The position numbers and the translations under genes were made by a program. DNA of 15,386 nucleotides from an uncultured Selenomonadaceae bacterium (GTDB lineage: Bacteria; Bacillota; Negativicutes; Selenomonadales; Selenomonadaceae), in contig CAJODU010000056.1 of assembly GCA_905233325.1 (NCBI GenBank), forward strand, positions 1,066 to 16,451, in the 5' to 3' direction. Of the stretch, positions 7,563 to 13,561 are shown in pieces (the first letter of the stretch is position 1; the number at the start of each line of letters is the position of its first letter). The notes beneath the pieces are model-generated. The model did no database searches, was not told where the DNA came from, and saw nothing but the letters and a program-made list of their open reading frames with translations.

Positions 7563-8207
7563 TTGAAAGTTGAAGTAATGAAGAATATTCTTGGCGAGAA
7601 TGATAAAATCGCTGAAGAAAACCGAAATTTTTTCAAAGAAAAAAATGTCTTCGTCATAAATCTTATGGGTTCCCCCGGCAGCGGCAAGACTTCTTTGCTG
7701 GAATTGACAATCGCCAATCTCAAGGATAAGGTGAAGATGGCTGTCATTGAAGGCGATCTCTTCACCGCGAAGGATGCAGAGAGGATTGAGCGTCACAACG
7801 TTCCAGTAATTCAGATCAACACTGCCGGCGGTTGTCACCTTGATGCGGCTATGGTTAAGCGTGCGGCGTCATCTCTTGATCTTGATTCTCTGGATTTGAT
7901 AATCGTTGAAAATGTCGGCAACCTCGTCTGTCCTGCTGAATTTGATGTCGGTGAAAATATTAAAGCCGTTGTCCTGTCAATCACTGAGGGCGACGACAAG
8001 CCGCTTAAATATCCTCTGATCTTCAAAGAATCCGCCGTTGCCGTCCTTAACAAGATCGACATTCTCAAATTCACTAACTTTAATATAGAGTCGGCTCGCG
8101 AGGATTTGACGACAATTCACCCGAACATAAAAATAATCGAGACTTCCTGCACAACAGGTGAGGGTCTCGATGCTTGGTATGATTTTCTGCTGAGTTCTCT
8201 GAATTGA
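7563..8207 (+). CDS. hypB: Hydrogenase/nickel-maturation GTPase HypB
   Basis: HypB is a SIMIBI GTPase that helps load nickel into [NiFe]-hydrogenase. It has 214 residues from TTG 7563; GGTGAG just upstream serves as SD, and TTG 7560 is an alternative. Motifs are the P-loop GSPGSGKT (36-43), switch-region IEGDLFTAKDAER, the G-domain metal ligands Cys91-His92 (GGCHLD) and Cys123 (GNLVCPAEFD), and NKID (163-166). The extended N-terminal high-affinity nickel site (CXXCGC) of E. coli HypB is absent, as in many shorter homologues. It follows trpB in the same orientation. No hypA, hypC-F or hydrogenase gene is in the window, which is unusual for HypB. UreG is less likely given the GGCH and LVCP motifs. 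Confidence 0.93.
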   Translation: MKVEVMKNILGENDKIAEENRNFFKEKNVFVINLMGSPGSGKTSLLELTIANLKDKVKMAVIEGDLFTAKDAERIERHNVPVIQINTAGGCHLDAAMVKRAASSLDLDSLDLIIVENVGNLVCPAEFDVGENIKAVVLSITEGDDKPLKYPLIFKESAVAVLNKIDILKFTNFNIESAREDLTTIHPNIKIIETSCTTGEGLDAWYDFLLSSLN

Positions 8208-8208
8208 A

Positions 8209-8229
8209 AACTATTCAAATTCAATAGTT
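8209..8229. other. AT-rich hairpin over the hypB/guaA convergent ends
   Basis: AACTATT (8209-8215) and AATAGTT (8223-8229) form a perfect 7-bp stem with a 7-nt loop and contain the guaA stop codon. ATTGAA (8203-8208) with TTCAAT (8220-8225) is an alternative pairing. No T tract follows on either strand, so it is at best a weak terminator for the two tail-to-tail genes, which are only 3 nt apart. Confidence 0.35.
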
Positions 8230-9794
8230 GCGGGCGGCTTGCTGGTGCAGTCGTAGAGGACGCGGTTGACGCCTTTGACTTCGTTGACGATTCTGTTTGC
8301 GGCGGTATTGAGGACTTCCCAGGGAATCTGTGCGGCCTCTGCCGTCATAAAATCACTCGTCATAACGGCACGCAGGGCGATTGCATAATCATAAGTCCTG
8401 CCGTCACCCATAACTCCGACTGATCTCATATTCGTGAGAGCGGCGAAGTATTGCCCCAAATCTTCAACTTTAGCCTTGGCGATCTCCTCACGGTAAATGT
8501 AATCTGCATCTTGGACAATTTTGACTTTCTCCGCCGTGACGTCGCCAATGATTCTAATCCCAAGACCCGGACCGGGGAACGGCTGGCGGCTAACCAAATT
8601 CTCAGGCAGACCGAGTTGCCGCCCAACTTCGCGGACTTCATCTTTAAACAGCAATCTCAGCGGCTCGACGATCTCTTTAAAATCGACGTGATCCGGCAGA
8701 CCGCCAACATTATGATGAGACTTAATCACAGCGGACTTACCCAGCCCGCTCTCAATAACATCAGGATATATGGTGCCTTGAACCAAAAAGTCAACGGCAC
8801 CGATTTTTTTTGCCTCTTCCTCGAAAACGCGGATAAATTCCTCACCAATGATTTTGCGCTTGCGTTCCGGCTCCGTCACGCCTTTGAGTTTCGTCAGGAA
8901 TCTCTCACCGGCATCGACGCGAATGAAGTTGAGGTCGTAGTTTTTGAAGACAGCCTCCACCTCGTCAGCCTCATTCTTGCGAAGGAGTCCGTGATCAACA
9001 AAGACGCACGTTAAATTTTTGCCGATAGCCTTGCTCATCATCACCGCCGCGACAGACGAATCCACACCGCCGCTCAATGCACAGAGGGCTTTTTTGCCGC
9101 CAATCTTTGCCTTGAGTTGATTGATAGTATCTTCGGCAAAGGAATCCATACGCCAATCACGCGAGCAGCCGCAAATATCAACAAAATTACTAAAAATCTT
9201 CTTGCCCTCAACGGTGTGGACAACCTCAGGGTGGAACTGGACGGCATAGAGATTTTTGCTTGAATCCTCCAGTGCAGCTATAGGACAGTTAGCGGTTGAA
9301 GCAGTGACGACAAAACCTTCCGGCACTTTAGTAATGCGGTCAGTGTGGCTCATCCAAACAGTGGAATTGTTCTCAACATCTGCAAACAGTTTAGATTTAC
9401 CGGAGACAAGCCAATCGACCGACTCTTTAGCAACATCAATAACAACCTGAGAATCATCGCTAATCAAAAGCTCCGTCTTGCCATACTCACTGACTTCAGC
9501 CTTCTCGACACTTCCTCCGAGTGCGTAAGTCATAGCCTGGGCACCGTAGCAGATACCCAATGTCGGGATCCCCAGCTCAAAGAGTTCACGCTTGCACTTG
9601 ATAGAATCATCAGCATAGACACTTTGCGGTCCGCCGGTTAGGATTATACCGCGCGGCTTTAAGGATTTCAATTTGTCGATAATCTCGTCACTGTAGTTGT
9701 GTACTTCACAATAGACATTATTTTCACGGACGCGCCTTGCAATTAACTGATTATACTGTCCGCCAAAGTCCAAAACCAAAATCATTTCCTTCAT
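8211..9794 (-). CDS. guaA: GMP synthase (glutamine-hydrolysing)
   Basis: The enzyme converts XMP to GMP using ATP and glutamine, the last step of guanine nucleotide synthesis. It has 527 residues against about 525 in E. coli. The class I amidotransferase domain has Cys82 in GICYGAQ, and His188/Glu190 in QFHPEVVHT, completing the triad. The ATP pyrophosphatase P-loop SGGVDSS is at 241-247. The dimerisation domain follows (RQPFPGPGLGIRI region) and the protein ends PPATIEFE. The start ATG is preceded by AGGAGAGAGG. The gene has its own promoter, divergent from rnj. The leader is too short (about 25 nt) for a purine riboswitch. Its 3' end abuts hypB. Confidence 0.97.
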   Translation of the reverse strand: MKEMILVLDFGGQYNQLIARRVRENNVYCEVHNYSDEIIDKLKSLKPRGIILTGGPQSVYADDSIKCKRELFELGIPTLGICYGAQAMTYALGGSVEKAEVSEYGKTELLISDDSQVVIDVAKESVDWLVSGKSKLFADVENNSTVWMSHTDRITKVPEGFVVTASTANCPIAALEDSSKNLYAVQFHPEVVHTVEGKKIFSNFVDICGCSRDWRMDSFAEDTINQLKAKIGGKKALCALSGGVDSSVAAVMMSKAIGKNLTCVFVDHGLLRKNEADEVEAVFKNYDLNFIRVDAGERFLTKLKGVTEPERKRKIIGEEFIRVFEEEAKKIGAVDFLVQGTIYPDVIESGLGKSAVIKSHHNVGGLPDHVDFKEIVEPLRLLFKDEVREVGRQLGLPENLVSRQPFPGPGLGIRIIGDVTAEKVKIVQDADYIYREEIAKAKVEDLGQYFAALTNMRSVGVMGDGRTYDYAIALRAVMTSDFMTAEAAQIPWEVLNTAANRIVNEVKGVNRVLYDCTSKPPATIEFE

Positions 9795-9824
9795 ATTCTA
9801 ACCTCTCTCCTGATTTTTGAGATG

Positions 9825-9854
9825 ATTATATCACAATTTTAATAATCAGTCACA
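9825..9854 (-). promoter_or_regulatory. Promoter of guaA
   Basis: On the minus strand a perfect -10 TATAAT (9830-9825) has a TGA extension. A weak -35 TGTGAC (9854-9849) lies 18 nt upstream. The predicted start lies about 25 nt before the guaA SD and ATG region. Confidence 0.65.
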
Positions 9855-9873
9855 ATTTTTTCTAAAGTGATTA

Positions 9874-9902
9874 TTGCATTTGTAAATATTAAGTGTTAGA
9901 AT
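9874..9902 (+). promoter_or_regulatory. Promoter of rnj
   Basis: TTGCAT (9874-9879) and TAGAAT (9897-9902) are 17 nt apart, with a TGT extended -10. Transcription should start near 9909, giving a leader of about 105 nt before the rnj start. Confidence 0.6.
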
Positions 9903-9920
9903 AACTATGATGAATTGTTC

Positions 9921-10008
9921 GGAGTAAAATAATGTTGAATTAGGAATTATGAACGGAAAATAATTCCCGATACCTCATTAATAATTCCTCATAATTTTGG
10001 AGGTGTAT
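9921..10008 (+). promoter_or_regulatory. Structured leader of rnj
   Basis: GGAATTAT (9943-9950) is complementary to two copies of ATAATTCC, at 9960-9967 and 9981-9988, so two exclusive 8-bp hairpins are possible. ATACCTC (9970-9976) can pair with GAGGTGT (10000-10006), which holds the rnj SD; six Watson-Crick pairs plus one G-U. Two mini-ORFs with SD-like sequences, MLN-stop at 9932-9943 and MNGK-stop at 9949-9963, lie in the same stretch. The arrangement suggests translational or stability control of rnj. This is inference from complementarity alone. Confidence 0.35.
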
Positions 10009-10014
10009 TTTCAT

Positions 10015-11676
10015 TTGAAAAATGATCAAAAATTGCAAATAATACCGCTCGGCGGTCTTGGCGAGATTGGCAAAAATATGAACGTAATACGTTATGGCGA
10101 TGATATGATCTTGCTTGATGCCGGATTGATGTTTCCTGATGAGGAAATGCTCGGCGTTGATTTAGTGATACCCGACATTACTTATGTTTTGGAAAATCAG
10201 CATTGTCTCAAGGCAATAGTTTTAACTCACGGTCATGAAGATCACATTGGTGCCCTGCCTTATATCCTAAAAAAATTATCTGTGCCTGTCTATGGAACAA
10301 GGCTTACACTTGGTATACTTGAGGGCAGACTTAAAGAGAACGGTGTTGATTCCGGCAGTCTAAAACCTATTACACCGGGCGAGAATATCAATGCCGGCTG
10401 TTTTAATATTGGCTTTATAAGAGTCAATCACTCTATACCCGATTCAGTCGGAATATCAATCAAAACCCCCATTGGAATGATTGTCCACACCGGTGACTTT
10501 AAGTTTGACTACACTCCGATTGACAATCGAATGACGGACTTTAGAAAATTTGCCGAACTCGGCAGCCGCGGTGTTTTGGTGTTGATGGCAGATTCAACCA
10601 ACTCCGAAAAGGAAGGTCACACACCAAGCGAGAAGACAGTTGGTATTGCCTTTGATCGTGAATTTGGCAATGCAACCGGCAGAATAATCGTTGCAACTTT
10701 CTCTTCAAATGTCCACAGAATACAGCAGGTGATTGATACTGCCGTCAAGTATAAGCGCAAAGTGGCTATCCTCGGCAGGAGCATGGTCAATGTTGTCAAT
10801 ATCAGCTTGGAACTGGGCTATATTCACGCTCCCGAAGGCACTATCATTGACGTTGACGAGATTGGCAACTATCCGGCACACCGCATTGTCATAGCAACTA
10901 CGGGATCTCAAGGCGAGCCGATGAGCGCACTCACCAGAATGTCAGTCAGCGATCACAGGAAGGTTGACATTATACCCGGTGACAAAGTCATTATCTCCGC
11001 TACGCCCATACCGGGCAATGAGCGGCTTGTTACAAAGACAGTTGACAATCTGTTGAGACTGGGTGCAAGTGTCGTCTACAACCGAAGCGACGGTATCCAC
11101 GTTTCAGGTCATGCCTCACGTGAAGAGTTAAAGTTAATGCACAATCTCATTCGTCCCAAGTTCTTTATGCCTGTGCATGGTGAACTTCATCATCTTGTCA
11201 GCCATGCCAAAATTGCTGAGGAGCTTGGTATGCCTAAGGAAAATATTCTTGTCGGTGAGAATGGCAGCGTCTATGAGTTTACTCGTGAGAGCGGCAAAAT
11301 AATCGGCAGAGTTACCTCCGGCGTTGTGATGGTTGACGGTCTGGGTGTCGGTGATGTGGGAAATATCGTTCTGAGAGATCGCAGACAGTTGTCACAGGAC
11401 GGTATCTTGATAGTTGTCATCACCATGCACAGGGAAGGACACCGCCTCGTCTCCAATGCCGATATAGTCTCACGCGGCTTTGTTTACGTTAGAGAATCTG
11501 AGGAACTTATGGAAGAGGCAAAAAGTCAAGTGCAGCAGGTTTTGAAGTTCTGCGAGAATGAGCAGATCAGTGATTGGTCAACAATAAAGCTGAGTGTTAA
11601 GGACGTGCTGGCACAGCATCTCTTTGATAAGACACGCCGCCGCCCGATGATCCTGCCGATTATAATGGAAGTTTAG
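10015..11676 (+). CDS. rnj: Ribonuclease J
   Basis: RNase J is a metallo-beta-lactamase/beta-CASP nuclease with 5'-exonuclease and endonuclease activity in mRNA decay and rRNA maturation. It has 553 residues from TTG 10015 (B. subtilis RNase J1 has 555). TTG 10015 is preferred because GGAGGTG (9999-10005) is then 9 nt upstream; a TTG at 9997 would overlap it. Zinc ligands are His72, His74, Asp76, His77 in HGHEDH, His139 (RVNHSIPDS) and Asp161 (HTGDFKFD). The beta-CASP part has ADSTNSEKEGHTPSE, ATFSSNVHR, ATTGSQGEPMSALTRM and HVSGHAS (362-368), with PVHGE near 386-390. The C-terminal domain is present in full. I cannot tell J1 from J2. The toxin-like pair starts 15 nt after its stop with no terminator between. 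Confidence 0.96.
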   Translation: MKNDQKLQIIPLGGLGEIGKNMNVIRYGDDMILLDAGLMFPDEEMLGVDLVIPDITYVLENQHCLKAIVLTHGHEDHIGALPYILKKLSVPVYGTRLTLGILEGRLKENGVDSGSLKPITPGENINAGCFNIGFIRVNHSIPDSVGISIKTPIGMIVHTGDFKFDYTPIDNRMTDFRKFAELGSRGVLVLMADSTNSEKEGHTPSEKTVGIAFDREFGNATGRIIVATFSSNVHRIQQVIDTAVKYKRKVAILGRSMVNVVNISLELGYIHAPEGTIIDVDEIGNYPAHRIVIATTGSQGEPMSALTRMSVSDHRKVDIIPGDKVIISATPIPGNERLVTKTVDNLLRLGASVVYNRSDGIHVSGHASREELKLMHNLIRPKFFMPVHGELHHLVSHAKIAEELGMPKENILVGENGSVYEFTRESGKIIGRVTSGVVMVDGLGVGDVGNIVLRDRRQLSQDGILIVVITMHREGHRLVSNADIVSRGFVYVRESEELMEEAKSQVQQVLKFCENEQISDWSTIKLSVKDVLAQHLFDKTRRRPMILPIIMEV

Positions 11677-11691
11677 ACGCTCAATATAATT

Positions 11692-12105
11692 ATGTCAGTA
11701 ATAACCGGTGGTCTTGCAGGAGCATTAAATCCAAATAGCAGAGAAGCAGTTAAACACGCTATAAGATATTACGGATTGGTTCGCAGTATGACAAATGATT
11801 GCCGTCGTATAGCTCAAAATACAGGATATAGGAAACAAGATATAGAGCGAATCAAGAATCATGTATTTTATGAACAGCATGAACTGGAAGATGGTTTATG
11901 TACATTTGATCCTGATTATGAGATGGCACAATCTTGGCAAAGATTAATTGAAGGTGTCAATATCCAAAAGCGTGACATTGTTCTTCTACACCATGAATTT
12001 TTGGAAAGTCTTTATATGGCAGAGGGTATCAAATACGACGAAGCACATGAAAAAGCTCAAGAAATTTATAATTATGCAGCAGCATTGAGAGAGGTTGGAA
12101 GGTAA
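11692..12105 (+). CDS. Orphan polymorphic-toxin-like C-terminal domain protein
   Basis: The protein has 137 residues, without signal peptide or membrane segment. After a linker-like start (GALNPNSREAVKHAIRYYG) comes a compact domain: RSMTNDCRRIAQNTGY, then IERIKNHVFYEQHEL, FDPDYEMAQSWQRL, LLHHEFLES (His101-Glu102 and Glu105, an HExxE pattern) and AHEKAQEIYNY. From memory this order resembles C-terminal modules of polymorphic toxins and of some phage head proteins. I cannot name a family with certainty, and the biochemical activity is unknown. The conserved His, Glu and Asp residues would suit a metal-binding or nuclease site. No SD precedes ATG 11692. The DNA is visibly more AT-rich and less biased to C-ending codons than rnj. 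It overlaps the next gene by one base (TAATG). The possibility that it is a cut-off tail of a larger gene is real. Confidence 0.6.
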   Translation: MSVITGGLAGALNPNSREAVKHAIRYYGLVRSMTNDCRRIAQNTGYRKQDIERIKNHVFYEQHELEDGLCTFDPDYEMAQSWQRLIEGVNIQKRDIVLLHHEFLESLYMAEGIKYDEAHEKAQEIYNYAAALREVGR

Positions 12106-12347
12106 TGTATGGCTGGTACAAATTGATGAATGAGACGCATGACGAAATGAAAATTGGTTATAGCGTCGAAAAAAATAAAACATGTGATGGTATATTAAAT
12201 TACAATAAGAACACAGATGAATTTACAACAGAAAAACTTTCAGAAGGGGCAGATGATTGGTCAACAAAATGGCTGTCAAGGCATATTTTGTCAAGAATTA
12301 TTATGGGTAAACTTTCAGAAACACCGAAAATGATTGCTATAGGTTAA
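12105..12347 (+). CDS. Small acidic partner of the toxin-like gene
   Basis: The protein has 80 residues, starts in the TAATG overlap with the preceding stop, and has AGGTTGGAAGG just upstream, so translation is coupled. It is soluble, with the visible pattern IGYSVEKNKTCDGILNYN, a KLSEGADDW segment, and a closing MIAIG. I do not recognise a named family. Position, size and coupling fit an immunity protein or antitoxin for the toxin-like gene, but this is inferred from context. It shares the AT-rich composition of its neighbour. Its stop is 7 nt from the end of the convergent permease gene. Confidence 0.65.
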   Translation: MYGWYKLMNETHDEMKIGYSVEKNKTCDGILNYNKNTDEFTTEKLSEGADDWSTKWLSRHILSRIIMGKLSETPKMIAIG

Positions 12348-12354
12348 ATATTTG

Positions 12355-13311
12355 TTAGAAGATTCCCAACGTCTTGAATAATAGTATCCAGCAGAAGATA
12401 GTAAAGCAGGAGAGGGCTGAGGTGAATACCACGCAGTTCCCTGCAAGTTCGCTGTCGCCGCCCATTTGCTGTGCCATGGCGAAAGAAACTACCGCGCAGG
12501 GTGTTCCGAAAATCGCAATCAATGTTACAAAGTCAATACCTCTAAAACCAAGTGCAATCGCCGTTGACAGCATAATCGCCGGAACTATCAAAAGCCGCCC
12601 GACTATGCAGCCGGTGAGTTGAGGTCTGTGTTCGTGGGTACTTCCGAACTTGAATGAGGCACCGAGTATAATCAGTGCGACGGGTGTTGTTGCCGCGGCA
12701 ATCTGTCCGATTGGTTTAAGCACCGGCTTTGGAATGTGAATACCCAGTATCAGACAGAGAGCTCCTGCGATTGCTCCGAGTATCATTGGATTCTTCAGCA
12801 CACCTTTGAGGATTGGAATCAGTGCAAACTTCCCACCTCTGAAGGTCTCCAGTGCAAATACCGCAAGGATATTGTAAATCGGCACAATCACAGCAATCAT
12901 CATCGTTGACACCGCTATATTATCATCACCGAAAATGTTTGCGACAATCGGCACACCCATCAACACAAAGTTGCTCCGAAATATGGCTTGAACCATGACC
13001 CCGCGTCTGCGATTGTCCGGCTCAATCTTCGGAATGATTATCATCAGCAGCGTGAAGACTGCCAACACACCGCAGGCTCCGAAGAGCATGAGCTTAGGTC
13101 TGAAAGTTGCCGCCAAGTCCGTTGTATATAGCGAATGGAACATCATACAGCAGAAGAAAACCCTGAAAACCATTCTGTTCATGTGTACGAGTTCCTCTTC
13201 ACTGAGCCATTTGTTATACTTGACGAAGGCACCTATTGACATCAAGGTAAACATAGGAACAACTGCACTTACTGCTACAATGAGATTGCTTATCATAAAA
13301 TCTGTATCCAA
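12355..13311 (-). CDS. AEC-family (auxin efflux carrier-like) permease
   Basis: The protein has 318 residues with about ten hydrophobic segments, beginning with VAVSAVVPMFTLMSIGAFV (about 12-30). The C-terminal part (FGTPCAVVSFAMAQQMGGDSE, then a last membrane helix) is typical of the AEC family, whose bacterial members export or take up malate, malonate and other small organic or amino acids. The start TTG 13311 is chosen because GAGGTG lies 8 nt upstream; an in-frame ATG five codons later is less well placed. It is transcribed alone from its own promoter, divergent from leuA. Co-regulation with leuA, and a branched-chain intermediate as substrate, are possible but not shown by the sequence. 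Confidence 0.88.
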   Translation of the reverse strand: MDTDFMISNLIVAVSAVVPMFTLMSIGAFVKYNKWLSEEELVHMNRMVFRVFFCCMMFHSLYTTDLAATFRPKLMLFGACGVLAVFTLLMIIIPKIEPDNRRRGVMVQAIFRSNFVLMGVPIVANIFGDDNIAVSTMMIAVIVPIYNILAVFALETFRGGKFALIPILKGVLKNPMILGAIAGALCLILGIHIPKPVLKPIGQIAAATTPVALIILGASFKFGSTHEHRPQLTGCIVGRLLIVPAIMLSTAIALGFRGIDFVTLIAIFGTPCAVVSFAMAQQMGGDSELAGNCVVFTSALSCFTIFCWILLFKTLGIF

Positions 13312-13336
13312 GACTGCAACACCTCTTTTGGTGGTT

Positions 13337-13366
13337 ATTCTATCATAAATAAATAAAATCGTCCAA
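13337..13366 (-). promoter_or_regulatory. Promoter of the AEC permease gene
   Basis: On the minus strand TTGGAC (13366-13361) and TAGAAT (13342-13337) are separated by 18 nt, with a TGA extended -10. The leader would be about 20 nt. Confidence 0.6.
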
Positions 13367-13405
13367 TATTAAAGAATCATAATATTTTTTCAGGTTAATA
13401 TTTTG

Positions 13406-13434
13406 TTGACTTTTGCAAAATTAACTATTAAAAT
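13406..13434 (+). promoter_or_regulatory. Promoter of leuA
   Basis: TTGACT (13406-13411) and TAAAAT (13429-13434) are exactly 17 nt apart. Transcription should begin near 13441, leaving a leader of about 118 nt. Confidence 0.7.
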
Positions 13435-13435
13435 T

Positions 13436-13500
13436 AATCGAGCAGATTTGATTAGACTAAAAGACAGACTGTATCTGCTGATTGACATAACATTGATCAG
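13436..13500 (+). promoter_or_regulatory. leuA leader, 5' hairpin with alternative pairing
   Basis: AGCAGAT (13441-13447) pairs with ATCTGCT (13473-13479) at the predicted 5' end of the transcript. CTGAT (13478-13482) can instead pair with ATCAG (13496-13500), using part of the same strand, so the two forms exclude each other. No T-box sequence, Leu-codon-rich leader peptide or terminator T tract is seen. Confidence 0.4.
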
Positions 13501-13503
13501 ATT

Positions 13504-13561
13504 AGGAGGTGTTAGCGGATTATTTCGATTAAAATCGTAAATATTTGCCGCTGTTATAATG
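13504..13561 (+). promoter_or_regulatory. SD-hairpin-start element of leuA
   Basis: A strong SD AGGAGG (13504-13509) lies 49 nt before ATG 13559. Between them 13513-13518 pairs with 13548-13553 (UAGCGG with CCGCUG: one outer G-U, five Watson-Crick). Inside, 13521-13529 pairs with 13534-13543 (nine pairs, one bulged T at 13538, four-base loop). If the hairpin forms, only TGT (13510-13512) and TTATA (13554-13558) separate SD and ATG, an effective spacing of 8 nt. No other SD precedes the gene. Confidence 0.55.

Noticed and set aside
7191..7838. 215-codon minus-strand frame across trpB and hypB
   Set aside because: It covers parts of two well-identified plus-strand genes, shows no recognisable motif and has no credible start.
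9795..9830. Purine riboswitch upstream of guaA
   Set aside because: Only about 25 nt lie between the predicted transcript start and the gene, too short for the aptamer.
12347..12355. Terminator between the small partner gene and the AEC permease
   Set aside because: The convergent stops are 7 nt apart and I see no hairpin or T tract there.
13441..13558. T-box riboswitch upstream of leuA
   Set aside because: No T-box (AGGGTGGNACCGCG-like) sequence, no terminator stem and too short a leader.
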